Source: Polaribacter pectinis
Lineage (GTDB): Bacteria > Bacteroidota > Bacteroidia > Flavobacteriales > Flavobacteriaceae
Direction: 5' to 3'
NCBI RefSeq assembly: GCF_014352875.1
Contig: NZ_CP060695.1
Span: 3,317,501-3,381,500 of the forward strand
Length of the DNA stretch: 64,000 bases
A program made the position numbers and the translations under genes. Shown in pieces: positions 51,619-59,748 of this stretch (position 1 is the first letter of the stretch; the number at the start of each line of letters is the position of its first letter). Below the pieces are notes generated by a model. That model saw only the letters and a program-made list of their open reading frames with translations. It was not told the DNA's origin and searched no databases.

Positions 51619-52176
51619 TTATAAATCATTAAAATGAGGAGGGTTTCCACCATTACCCATATTAAGGCCATCTATGTCTTTAATAATTTCATCATCATTT
51701 TGATAAAAGAAACTAGCACCATTAGAAAGTTTTCTTTTAACAGGCATAAAAAATACGGTTGTATAACCTAAATCTTCTTTTTTAATTTTTTCATTTGGGC
51801 TTTTAGTTGGATAAGCACCAAGATAAACCCTTAATTTTAATTCTTTTTTGTCTATTCCTTTTTCTTGTGCTTCTTTTTCTACGTAAGCTATATATTGTTT
51901 AATAGTGGCAAAATCGAAAGTTACATCTCTAACATCTTTTATAAAATCGCTTTTAACTGTTTTATCTTCTGTAGTTTTCATTTTATTAAAATGTCCATTA
52001 GCATTTAAATGTTCATTCAAAACATTAGCTCTAGTTGCTATATACTCTTTTTGTAGCTTACTTGCAGTTGAATAATCAATTGCTTGTTTTGGTTTGTCAG
52101 AATTTTGTTTCTCACAACAAGAATAAAAAAATAAGATAGAGATAAATACAATAACGATTTTGTTGATTTTTTTCAT
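51619..52176 (-). CDS. Lipoprotein with LRVYLGAYP motif, unknown function
   Basis: 185 residues. Signal peptide with adjacent Cys20/Cys21 (FISILFFYSCCEKQ). Middle part FDFATIKQYIAYVEKEAQEKG, then LRVYLGAYP, TTVFFMPV, and the tail DIDGLNMGNGGNPPHFNDL. I recall many flavobacterial proteins with this LRVYLGxYP/TVFFxP/NxGxxGxPP pattern but no function. It opens the second kinase cassette 18 bp before the 7TM gene, in the same place as the PCPHVC protein in the first. Confidence 0.75.
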   Translation of the reverse strand: MKKINKIVIVFISILFFYSCCEKQNSDKPKQAIDYSTASKLQKEYIATRANVLNEHLNANGHFNKMKTTEDKTVKSDFIKDVRDVTFDFATIKQYIAYVEKEAQEKGIDKKELKLRVYLGAYPTKSPNEKIKKEDLGYTTVFFMPVKRKLSNGASFFYQNDDEIIKDIDGLNMGNGGNPPHFNDL

Positions 52177-52370
52177 GGTAATAAAGATTAGGTTAATATT
52201 TAGAGCAATTTACAAAATCTAATTGAAGTTCTATTTTATTAGCTTCATAGAAAAACATTATAAAACTAAGGGTGTTTTTCCTGTATGATTATCAATATAA
52301 TTCCTGTGGTCTAAATCAAACAATAAATTGAAATTTGTAACAAGAAAAAGAAAAGTTAGGGGAAATTGCT

Positions 52371-52405
52371 AAAAAAGTCTCATTAATAATTGATGAGGCT
52401 TTTTT
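52371..52405. terminator. Orphan terminator hairpin between divergent genes
   Basis: AAAAAAGTCTCAT pairs with ATGAGGCTTTTTT (one G-T pair) over a 9-nt loop. Both neighbours point away from it, so it ends no annotated gene; it may end a small rightward RNA from 52200-52405. The rest of this 295-bp gap shows no other clear feature. Confidence 0.6.
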
Positions 52406-52471
52406 ATAAATACGAAGTTCTCATTCTTACAGTAACTCATTTTTAACTTTAGTCTTGTAAAAACGCAACTT

Positions 52472-52933
52472 ATGAATGTAAATGTATTAGAAAAGCCAGT
52501 AGAAAATAAATCTAGTTATAAATTAGATTTTCAGTTAAAGGAATTAACAACAAATGGACCTGTAAATTTCAATTCAAACAAAAAGGAAGGTCCTGTTTCC
52601 AATAATACACTAACTATTCCTGTATATGGAGTTTATAGAATTTCTTGGGGATTTAAACAAAACTCGATTCATACTTTTTACAAAGATGTTATAACATCAT
52701 TAGAATTGGTAATAAGTAACGAGGTTCATGAAGAAAATGCAGAAATAACTAAAGATACTTCTAGTTTTCATGCAATAAAATCTGCTAACAATACACTTAC
52801 AATTTTATTAAGAGAAAACGAAAACATTTTTCTAAATGCAAAAACAATAAACGCAAATAAAACGAATATGAAAAACATCTATTTAAAAGTTGAAAAACTA
52901 AATGTAGATGAAGATACTAATTTTAGCTACTAA
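52472..52933 (+). CDS. Hypothetical protein, possible C1q/TNF-like jelly roll
   Basis: 153 residues, no signal peptide. Alternating strands such as TLTIPVYGVYRISWGF, VITSLELVISNE, NNTLTILLRENENIFLNAKTI recall the C1q-like jelly-roll pattern (IPxxGxYxI...), but the similarity is by eye only. Single-gene unit with its own terminator. Its promoter region ACTTTAGTCTTGTAA matches that of the LytTR regulator gene over 15 bp. Confidence 0.55.
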   Translation: MNVNVLEKPVENKSSYKLDFQLKELTTNGPVNFNSNKKEGPVSNNTLTIPVYGVYRISWGFKQNSIHTFYKDVITSLELVISNEVHEENAEITKDTSSFHAIKSANNTLTILLRENENIFLNAKTINANKTNMKNIYLKVEKLNVDEDTNFSY

Positions 52934-52961
52934 AATTAACTTTAATCTTTTTTAATGATCG

Positions 52962-52995
52962 ATAAGAAAAGCTATTTTATAATAGCTTTTCTTAT
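52962..52995 (+). terminator. Terminator before the epimerase gene
   Basis: Perfect 15-bp stem ATAAGAAAAGCTATT / AATAGCTTTTCTTAT with TTAT loop and T run, 28 bp after the preceding stop and only 9 bp before the next start. Confidence 0.88.
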
Positions 52996-53004
52996 TTTTA
53001 CAAA

Positions 53005-53406
53005 ATGAAAAAAATAGAACACATAGGCATTGCTGTAAAAAACCTAGAAGAATCTAATAAACTATTTTCATCACTTTTTGGAAAACCACATTATAAAGTA
53101 GAAGAAGTTGCTTCAGAAGGGGTAAAAACCTCTTTTTTTGAATCTGGACCAAATAAAATAGAATTGTTAGAAGCTACAAATCCAGAGAGTCCTATTGCTA
53201 AATTTATTGATAAAAAAGGAGAGGGAATTCATCATATTGCATTTGCAGTAGAAGATATTTATTCCGAAATTGAAAGACTAAAAAAAGAGGGTTTTAAGGT
53301 TTTAAATTCAACTCCTAAAAAAGGTGCAGATAATAAATTGGTGGCTTTTTTACACCCAAAATCTACAAACGGAGTTTTAATTGAGTTGTGCCAAGAAATA
53401 GATTAG
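53005..53406 (+). CDS. mce: Methylmalonyl-CoA epimerase
   Basis: 133 residues; VOC fold. IEHIGIAVKNLEESNKLF at the N-terminus and GIHHIAFAVEDI at the start of the second module carry metal-binding His, FFESGPNKIELLEATNPESP and VLIELCQE provide Gln/Glu ligands. It interconverts (R)- and (S)-methylmalonyl-CoA in the propionate/B12 pathway. No mutase genes lie near. ATG at 53005 follows closely on a terminator, so the promoter may lie within or before the hairpin. Confidence 0.95.
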   Translation: MKKIEHIGIAVKNLEESNKLFSSLFGKPHYKVEEVASEGVKTSFFESGPNKIELLEATNPESPIAKFIDKKGEGIHHIAFAVEDIYSEIERLKKEGFKVLNSTPKKGADNKLVAFLHPKSTNGVLIELCQEID

Positions 53407-53481
53407 TTAAAATACTGCAAACAGTTACTGTCAACTGCATACTAATTATTATCTTGCAGCGTTTAAAAAGCAAATAGAAAA

Positions 53482-54360
53482 ATGTCTTCAAAATTTGATT
53501 CTTATCAAAAACGACGATTGCAATCTTCTTACATTTCTGTTGTAATAAGCATTGCTTTGGTGCTTTTTATGGTTGGAATTTTAGGTTTAATCTTATTAAA
53601 ATCTACGTTAGTTGCCAATCGTGTAAAGGAAAAAGTAGCTATTTCATTGTTTTTAAAAGATGAAGTAAGTAGAAAACAGATAAATACTTTTAAAGCTTCT
53701 TTAGAAAAGGAAGAATTTGCTAAAAGAATTATTTATACTTCAAAAACACAAGCAGCAAAAAATTATAGTAAAGAAATTGGGGAAGATTTTTTAGAGTTTT
53801 TAGGTAAAAATCCTCTTAAAAATGGAATAGATGTCTACTTGAAAGCAGATTATGTTACTCCAGAAAAAATACAAGAATTAGAAACTCGTTTTCTTAAAAA
53901 TGCTTTTGTTGCAGATGTTTCTTATGATAAACCTTTAATAACTTTACTAACCAAGAATATTAAAAGAATTAGTTTTTGGCTGTTAATAGTTAGTGGGTTT
54001 TTTGGTTTGGTGGCTATTATTCTAATTAACAGTTCTATAAGATTATCAATTTATTCGAAAAGATTCAACATAAAAACCATGCAAATGGTTGGTGCAACAA
54101 AAAGCTTTATTAGAAAACCTTTTATTTGGCGTAGTATAAAATTAGGAATGATTGGTGCAATATTAGCACTAATTGGTTTAGCAGTAGTAATTTACTATTT
54201 AGATAAGTACGCACCAAGTTTAGAGTTAATAAAAGATTATGTAACCTTAAGCTATTTAGTTGGTGGTGTAATTTTATCGGCATTTATAATTACTTGGTTT
54301 AGTACTTTTTTAGCTACTCAACGTTTTTTAAATTTACAAACAGACGAACTTTATTACTAG
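53482..54360 (+). CDS. ftsX: Cell-division protein FtsX
   Basis: 292 residues. An N-terminal membrane helix (ISVVISIALVLFMVGILGLILL), an extracytoplasmic domain (about 45-150) and three C-terminal helices with the MacB/FtsX signature (INSSIRLSIYSKRFNIKTMQMVGATKSFIRKPF in parts). With FtsE it activates peptidoglycan hydrolysis at the septum. First gene of ftsX-DUF3098-uppP-truB, a conserved Bacteroidetes run. Confidence 0.95.
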   Translation: MSSKFDSYQKRRLQSSYISVVISIALVLFMVGILGLILLKSTLVANRVKEKVAISLFLKDEVSRKQINTFKASLEKEEFAKRIIYTSKTQAAKNYSKEIGEDFLEFLGKNPLKNGIDVYLKADYVTPEKIQELETRFLKNAFVADVSYDKPLITLLTKNIKRISFWLLIVSGFFGLVAIILINSSIRLSIYSKRFNIKTMQMVGATKSFIRKPFIWRSIKLGMIGAILALIGLAVVIYYLDKYAPSLELIKDYVTLSYLVGGVILSAFIITWFSTFLATQRFLNLQTDELYY

Positions 54361-54364
54361 AAAT

Positions 54365-54607
54365 ATGAAAGAAAAAAATGCTGAAAAGCAAGAATTTTTA
54401 TTCGGAAAAAAGAATTACATCATCATGATTGTTGGTATCCTTGTAATTGCTCTAGGATTTATTTTTATGTCTGGTGGAGGTAGTGATAATCCAGAAGTTT
54501 TTAATGAAGAAATTTATAATTGGCAAAGAATTCGTTTGGCGCCAACATTAGTAATAATTGGTTTGGGAATAGAGATTTATGCTATTTTAGCAAATCCGAA
54601 AAAATAG
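54365..54607 (+). CDS. DUF3098 small membrane protein
   Basis: 80 residues with two membrane helices (KNYIIMIVGILVIALGFIFM and LAPTLVIIGLGIEIYAILA) joined by the loop SGGGSDNPEVFNEEIYNWQRIR. Always found between ftsX and uppP in related genomes; likely an envelope function, not known. Confidence 0.9.
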   Translation: MKEKNAEKQEFLFGKKNYIIMIVGILVIALGFIFMSGGGSDNPEVFNEEIYNWQRIRLAPTLVIIGLGIEIYAILANPKK

Positions 54608-54610
54608 AAT

Positions 54611-55405
54611 ATGGATATTATTGAAGCAATTATTCTTGGTATAATTCAAGGTTTAACAGAATTTTTACCAGTTTCATCTAGTGGACATTTAGAATTAGCA
54701 AAAGCTATTTTAGGAGACACTTCTGTACCAGAGGAAAGTTTAACTTTTACAGTGGTATTGCATTTTGCAACTGCATTAAGTACGTTAGTTATTTTTAGAA
54801 AAGAAGTTGCCGAACTTATTAAAGGCTTGTTTCAGTTTAAATGGAATGATGAATTAAAGTTTTCTTTAAAAATCATTATTTCTATGATTCCTGCAGTAGT
54901 AGTAGGTTTACTTTTTGAAGAGCAATTAGAATCTTTTTTTGGAGGAAAAATATTATTAGTTGGTTGCATGTTGTTAGTAACTGCAGTTTTATTATTAATG
55001 GCAGATAAAGCAAAAAACACCAATAAAAAAGTGTCATTTTCTAATGCTGTAATTATTGGTATATCTCAAGCAATTGCAATGTTACCAGGTATTTCTAGAT
55101 CAGGAGCCACAATTTCTACTTCGGTTTTATTAGGAATTGATAGAACTAAAGCCGCACGTTTTTCTTTTTTAATGGTAGTTCCGTTAATTTTTGGTAAAAT
55201 TGGTAAAGACGTTTTAAGTGGAGATTTAAACTTTCAATCATCAGAAATAATACCTATTTCTGCTGGTTTTATTGCTGCATTTTTAGCTGGTTTATTAGCT
55301 TGTAAATGGATGATTTCTTTAGTAAAAAAGAGCAAACTTTCTTACTTTTCTTTGTACTGTGCAATTGTTGGTTTTATTGCAATAGGATACGCGTTGTTAA
55401 ATTAA
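54611..55405 (+). CDS. uppP: Undecaprenyl-diphosphate phosphatase
   Basis: 264 residues, eight membrane helices. BacA/UppP motifs: GIIQGLTEFLPVSSSGHLEL near the N-terminus and AMLPGISRSGATIS in the second repeat, containing the catalytic Ser/Arg. Recycles the lipid carrier for cell-wall synthesis. It starts 3 bp after the DUF3098 gene. Confidence 0.97.
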   Translation: MDIIEAIILGIIQGLTEFLPVSSSGHLELAKAILGDTSVPEESLTFTVVLHFATALSTLVIFRKEVAELIKGLFQFKWNDELKFSLKIIISMIPAVVVGLLFEEQLESFFGGKILLVGCMLLVTAVLLLMADKAKNTNKKVSFSNAVIIGISQAIAMLPGISRSGATISTSVLLGIDRTKAARFSFLMVVPLIFGKIGKDVLSGDLNFQSSEIIPISAGFIAAFLAGLLACKWMISLVKKSKLSYFSLYCAIVGFIAIGYALLN

Positions 55406-55427
55406 TATTGGTATAGATTTAGCAATT

Positions 55428-56123
55428 ATGACTGAAGAAGACTTCAAAAACGGTCAAGTTTTATTGATTGATAAACCACTAGAATGGACATCTTTTCAAG
55501 CTGTAAATAAATTACGTTGGCATATAAAACAACGCTTTAAAATTAAAAAAATTAAAGTTGGTCATGCAGGAACTTTAGACCCGTTAGCAACTGGTTTATT
55601 AATAATTTGTACTGGTAAACAAACTAAAGAAATTCATGTATACCAAGGTCAAGAAAAAGAATATACAGGAACTTTTACCATTGGAGCAACAACACCAAGT
55701 TACGATTTAGAAACAGAAATAGATAAAACTTTTCCTACAGAACATATTTCTGAAGCATTATTAAAAGAAACTACCAAACAGTTTATTGGCGAAATTGAAC
55801 AAAAACCACCAATTTTTTCTGCGATAAAAAAGGATGGAAAACGTTTGTATGAATTGGCAAGAAAAGGAGAAACTACAGAAATAAAAGCAAGAACGGTCAC
55901 TGTTAAAGAGTTTGAAATAACTAAAATTGATTTTCCTAAAGTAGATTTTAGAATAGTTTGTAGCAAAGGAACTTACATTCGTTCTTTGGCTTTCGATTTT
56001 GGGCAAGCATTAAATTCTGGTGCACATTTATCTGCTTTGCGAAGAACAAAAATTGGAAATTTTTCTGTTGATAAAGCTACTTCAATTGATGATTTTATAA
56101 AGAATTTAGAGAAAGAAATTTAA
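55428..56123 (+). CDS. truB: tRNA pseudouridine(55) synthase
   Basis: 231 residues. Marks: LLIDKPLEWTSFQAVNKLRW, KVGHAGTLDPLATGLLIICTG with catalytic Asp, YTGTFTIGATTPSYDLE, QKPPIFSAIKKDGKRLYELARKG (in parts) and CSKGTYIRSLAFDFG. Lacks a C-terminal PUA domain, as usual in Bacteroidetes. Last gene of the ftsX run. Confidence 0.97.
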   Translation: MTEEDFKNGQVLLIDKPLEWTSFQAVNKLRWHIKQRFKIKKIKVGHAGTLDPLATGLLIICTGKQTKEIHVYQGQEKEYTGTFTIGATTPSYDLETEIDKTFPTEHISEALLKETTKQFIGEIEQKPPIFSAIKKDGKRLYELARKGETTEIKARTVTVKEFEITKIDFPKVDFRIVCSKGTYIRSLAFDFGQALNSGAHLSALRRTKIGNFSVDKATSIDDFIKNLEKEI

Positions 56124-56134
56124 TCTAAAAAACA

Positions 56135-56164
56135 AACAACCATCCTAAAAAGAAAATGGTTGTT
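56135..56164. terminator. Hairpin between convergent genes
   Basis: AACAACCAT pairs with ATGGTTGTT over a 12-nt loop, between truB and the leftward surface-protein gene. The T run is weak. Confidence 0.5.
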
Positions 56165-56189
56165 ATATAATCAATTCAAAATATTAGTT

Positions 56190-56930
56190 TTATATTTTTC
56201 GTAAGAAAATATCTCCGCTAATAGTGTTTAATTTTAAAGAAGCTGTGCCTTTATTTACAGTTGCATTAATTGTAGAACCATAACTATTTTTCTTTTTTTT
56301 TTCAAAATCAATATCTAAATCAGAGTATACAGAACCAGACAGTGTTTTGGCTTCAAATTTTGCATCAGAAACATAAATATCTATATCTCCACTTATTGTT
56401 TTTAAGTGCATTTCTTTTGAGTGGTTTTTAATGGTGATGTTTCCACTAATTAAATCTAAAATAAGTTCACCATCATAGCTGTCTACAACTACATTTCCAG
56501 AAATACTTTTAATTTTTAATTCCATGTTCTTAGGAACATAAATTACATAGTTTACAATGTTTGTATGTTGGTTTTTATGACAATCATCTTCATTATTTTC
56601 ATTTTCTTCACCTTCTTTATGAGTGTGAGAAAAATAGCTTCTGTATTTCTTGAAATAATCTCCATAATCTGAACTTACTTTATAAGTTCCGCCAATTCTA
56701 TCAGTTTTAAAGTTGAAATAATCGTTGTGTTTGTTGTCATCTATATTAACAGTTGCTTCAACAGAAATTTCTTTTTTATTCCAGTTTTTTACAAGGATGT
56801 TATTTGCGAATTTTAGATGTACATAAACGTCCTTAATATTTTTACTATTGGTGTTTTCTGTTACTTTTTTTTGTGCTGTTAGGTTGTTAAAAGTCAATAA
56901 CAAGCCTATGAATAAGAGTAAACTTTTCAT
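56190..56930 (-). CDS. DUF4097-type beta-repeat secreted protein
   Basis: 246 residues, signal peptide (to about 19). The C-terminal half repeats short strands: IKSISGNVVVDSYDGELILDLISGNITIKN in parts, LKTISGDIDIYV, AKTLSGSVYSDLDI, LNTISGDIFLRKI. This LxxxSGDI pattern is the single-stranded beta-helix seen in DUF4097/DUF2807 proteins. It lies 60 bp downstream of a related gene under the same ECF sigma operon. Function unknown; probably a periplasmic or surface protein. Confidence 0.85.
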   Translation of the reverse strand: MKSLLLFIGLLLTFNNLTAQKKVTENTNSKNIKDVYVHLKFANNILVKNWNKKEISVEATVNIDDNKHNDYFNFKTDRIGGTYKVSSDYGDYFKKYRSYFSHTHKEGEENENNEDDCHKNQHTNIVNYVIYVPKNMELKIKSISGNVVVDSYDGELILDLISGNITIKNHSKEMHLKTISGDIDIYVSDAKFEAKTLSGSVYSDLDIDFEKKKKNSYGSTINATVNKGTASLKLNTISGDIFLRKI

Positions 56931-56990
56931 TTTTAGTGTTTTAATTTGTTTAAATTAGTAGGTTGATTTCTTAAAGAAATCTTGAATAAA

Positions 56991-57794
56991 TTATTTTTTT
57001 CTCAAGTAAATATTACCCATAGAAGATTTAATGTAGATTTTTACACCACCATTGTTTATTTTACTGTTAATGGTTTTTCGTCCGCTAACATTTGGTAATC
57101 CTTTTTTCTGCGGAACATCAAAATCGAAATTTGTGTATACAGTTCCTTGTGTTCTTAATTCTAAATCGGCTTTAGTATTTGCAGGAATTGCCACATCAAT
57201 TTCAGAAACCGAAGAACTAATAGTTATTGGTGAAGTCTGACTTACTTTACTAAAATCGATGTCAATTTTACCAACACTTGTATTTGCAGTAATTGGTCCT
57301 GTAACATTTTTCAATTCTATTTGTCCAACATTTGTAGATACTTCTACTTCGCCTGTAAAACCATCCATTAAAACAGAGCCTAAATTACCTGCATCAACAG
57401 AAATATTCATTGTTTTTGGCAATGTTAAATTAATACCATGTCTTTGAAAGTTAGATTTTAAATCTGTAACGTACAAAACAGTCCCTTCTTTTTTAATAGA
57501 AAATCCAAAACCATCTGTATTGTCTTTTCCTCCAGGATATATGGCTGTTAAGCCTTTTCTTTTATCGTCTTTTTCTTTTTGATGATCTTCACGTCCAGGA
57601 AAATGATCATGACTTTCGTGCTCGTCTTTATTGTTTACAAGAACTAATTCTGAAGTGTTTCCTGCAGTTAAAACAATTTTTGTTCCACTTTCTAGTACTA
57701 CTTTTTTAACACCAGATAATGAGTATTTAAATTCTTTATTTTGTGCGGAAACAATACTTGAAACTAATAATAATAGGATGTATATTTTTTTCAT
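56991..57794 (-). CDS. DUF4097-type beta-repeat secreted protein
   Basis: 267 residues, signal peptide (MKKIYILLLLVSSIVSAQN). A His/Asp/Lys-rich stretch EHESHDHFPGREDHQKEKDD lies at about 59-78, followed by beta-helix-like repeats (MDGFTGEVEVSTNVGQIELKN in parts, VTGPITANTSVGKIDIDF, SSVSEIDVAIP) and the end VKIYIKSSMGNIYLRKK. The terminal NIYLRKK resembles DIFLRKI of the next gene, indicating duplication. The His-rich segment might bind metal. Confidence 0.83.
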   Translation of the reverse strand: MKKIYILLLLVSSIVSAQNKEFKYSLSGVKKVVLESGTKIVLTAGNTSELVLVNNKDEHESHDHFPGREDHQKEKDDKRKGLTAIYPGGKDNTDGFGFSIKKEGTVLYVTDLKSNFQRHGINLTLPKTMNISVDAGNLGSVLMDGFTGEVEVSTNVGQIELKNVTGPITANTSVGKIDIDFSKVSQTSPITISSSVSEIDVAIPANTKADLELRTQGTVYTNFDFDVPQKKGLPNVSGRKTINSKINNGGVKIYIKSSMGNIYLRKK

Positions 57795-57807
57795 GATTTC
57801 TTAATTT

Positions 57808-58569
57808 TTATAATAAACTAGGTAAATTTAATTCGATTTGTTGTTTTACATATTGTGGAGTTTCTTCGTTTTTAAGAATTTTCTCCATAGATTCTACAGC
57901 TCTTTTTTCTTGAATTTTAGCCAAAATCTCAATCAATTCTATTTGAACTGATGCGTTCTTTTCTGTTTCTAAAGACTTAATTAATGCATCTCTAACAATC
58001 ATTTCAGTTGAGAATTTAGACAATGCTTCTGCTGCCGCAGAACGTACATTTGCATTGTTATCAAAAAACAAACGGTTAATTAATGCGTCAATTATTTTTG
58101 TGTCTTTTTTGGTAAATTCTTCAGCATTTGTAACAGCTAAAATTCGTTTACTGGCAGAACTGTTTTCTAATAAAGCCAATACTTGTTGTTTTTCCACTTG
58201 ATAATTATTTGCAATCTTTGTAACATTAGATTCATACTTACCAATTAAAAAAGCACTTATTACAATTAAAACACTAGCAGCAACTCTAAGATAAGTTTTC
58301 CAATTTTGTTCCGGTTGTAATTGCACAACTTTCGGTTGTTCTTTTTCGATTTCTTTTGCTAACATTTTTTCGAAATTCATTCTCAAATTAGCAGAAGGAA
58401 TATCTAGTTTTTCATTGTCTAGAATAGTTAAAAACGATTTTAGTTCTTCCAATTCTTGGTAACAATTTGCACAAGAATTTAGGTGTTCTTTTACATCAGA
58501 ATTTGCAACTTCTGATACTGAACCTTCTAAATAATCTGTAAATTGATTTTGAATTTCTGTACACTTCAT
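57808..58569 (-). CDS. Anti-sigma factor with zinc-finger and HEAT repeats
   Basis: 253 residues. N-terminal anti-sigma zinc domain (CTEIQNQFTDYLEGS, HLNSCANCYQELEEL with H-x3-C-x2-C), one membrane helix (YLRVAASVLIVISAFLIGKY, about 89-108), then HEAT-like helical repeats on the far side (IIDALINRLFFDNNANVRSAAAEALSKF in parts, KSLETEKNASVQIELIEILAKI). It should hold the sigma factor encoded 2 bp upstream at the inner membrane. HEAT repeats may sense a periplasmic partner. Confidence 0.9.
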   Translation of the reverse strand: MKCTEIQNQFTDYLEGSVSEVANSDVKEHLNSCANCYQELEELKSFLTILDNEKLDIPSANLRMNFEKMLAKEIEKEQPKVVQLQPEQNWKTYLRVAASVLIVISAFLIGKYESNVTKIANNYQVEKQQVLALLENSSASKRILAVTNAEEFTKKDTKIIDALINRLFFDNNANVRSAAAEALSKFSTEMIVRDALIKSLETEKNASVQIELIEILAKIQEKRAVESMEKILKNEETPQYVKQQIELNLPSLL

Positions 58570-58571
58570 TT

Positions 58572-59102
58572 TTATGCTGTTTGAAAATAAATTTCTTTTA
58601 ATTTTTTTAATGCTCTATGTGTCTTCACTTTTACGGCGTTCTCACTACTACCAATTATTTGTGCAATTTGCTCGTATTTAATTTCTTGAAAACGATGCAT
58701 CACTATTAATTCTCTTTCAGAATTTTTTAATTGCAACAATGCTTTTTGTAAATGATCTAACTCTTCTTGTCTACTTTCAGAAACCAACACTTCATTAGAC
58801 ATTGTGTTATCATCAATTTCATTAGAACGTTCTTTTTTTGTTTTTTGATAATGACTCGAAAAAATATTGCGCGCAATTGTATATATCCAAGCTGCAAAAT
58901 TTTTGTTTTTATAAGATGCTTTGTATTTAATTACTTTCATAAAAACATCTTGCGTTAAATCTTCACTCACCATCTTATTATGCACCATTTTATTGAAAAA
59001 GTTGTAAATACGCACGTTGTACCTGTCAAACAGAATAGTTAACATATCTAGTTTGCCATTTGCTATTTGCAACATTACTTCTTCGTCAGTTAAATGTTTC
59101 AA
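58572..59102 (-). CDS. ECF-family RNA polymerase sigma factor
   Basis: 176 residues. Region 2 at about 10-95 (LTQDVFMKVIKYKASYKNKN, FAAWIYTIARNIFSSHYQK) and region 4 at about 115-170 (LIVMHRFQEIKYEQIAQIIGSS, AVKVKTHRALKKLKEIY). It heads an operon with its anti-sigma factor and two secreted beta-repeat proteins, and probably transcribes this operon. The signal is unknown. Confidence 0.94.
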   Translation of the reverse strand: MKHLTDEEVMLQIANGKLDMLTILFDRYNVRIYNFFNKMVHNKMVSEDLTQDVFMKVIKYKASYKNKNFAAWIYTIARNIFSSHYQKTKKERSNEIDDNTMSNEVLVSESRQEELDHLQKALLQLKNSERELIVMHRFQEIKYEQIAQIIGSSENAVKVKTHRALKKLKEIYFQTA

Positions 59103-59230
59103 GTTGGTTGTTTTGGTTGGTTTCTATTCTTAAAACCTTCAATTTACAAAAAGGTTACATTTTTATTTTATTTTTTTTAGAAAAGAAAAAAGTATTCAGA
59201 TAATTAGTTTGACTCTTTAATATATAGCAC

Positions 59231-59261
59231 AAAAAAATCCTGAACGAATGTTCAGGATTTT
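59231..59261 (-). terminator. Terminator of mscL
   Basis: AAAATCCTGAAC pairs with GTTCAGGATTTT over a GAAT loop, with a longer T run in the leftward direction, 24 bp after the mscL stop. Confidence 0.88.
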
Positions 59262-59284
59262 AAATATTTTAAGAAGTTAACTTC

Positions 59285-59698
59285 TTATTTTTTTGCTAAC
59301 AAATCTCTAATTTGTGCTAACAATTCTTCTTGACTTGGTCCTGCAGGAGCTGGCTCTGGAGCAGGCTCTTCTTTTTTCTTCATATTGTTTAATCCTTTTA
59401 CAATTAAGAACATTACAAAAGCAACAATAATAAAGTCAATTACATTTGTTAAGAAATCTCCGTATAAAACAGCTACCTCACCAACAACTTTTCCAGCATC
59501 ATCTACAACACCTTCTTTTGCAATCCATTTTAAATCTTTAAGATCTGTATTGAAAATTAGGCCAATTAATGGAGAAACAATTCCTCCTGTAAAAGAAGTA
59601 ACAACTTGTTTAAAAGCTGCACCCATAACAAAACCTACTGCAATATCAACAAGGTTTCCCTTCATTGCAAAGTCTTTAAACTCTTTAAGCATTCCCAT
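59285..59698 (-). CDS. mscL: Large-conductance mechanosensitive channel
   Basis: 137 residues. The first helix carries the signature FKDFAMKGNLVDIAVGFVMGAAF and the second VDFIIVAFVMFLIVKGLN, with the C-terminal bundle KKKEEPAPEPAPAGPSQEEL-like segment ending LAQIRDLLAKK. Releases solutes under hypo-osmotic shock. It lies 51 bp beyond the alr stop region and on the same strand. Confidence 0.97.
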   Translation of the reverse strand: MGMLKEFKDFAMKGNLVDIAVGFVMGAAFKQVVTSFTGGIVSPLIGLIFNTDLKDLKWIAKEGVVDDAGKVVGEVAVLYGDFLTNVIDFIIVAFVMFLIVKGLNNMKKKEEPAPEPAPAGPSQEELLAQIRDLLAKK

Positions 59699-59748
59699 TT
59701 TTATTCTATTTTTAATTAGTTATTAGATTGCTAAAGTAATAAAAAAAA

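Noticed and set aside
52270..52300. Possible copy of the shared upstream element near AAGGGTGTTTTTCCTG before the second cassette
   Set aside because: It lacks the TAC of the core and the KYGTTTK part; the match is no better than expected in A/T-rich DNA.
52455..52472. ACTTTAGTCTTGTAA shared between the promoters at 28106-28120 and 52448-52462 as a regulatory site
   Set aside because: It coincides with the −7 and start region of both promoters, so the similarity may simply be promoter consensus.
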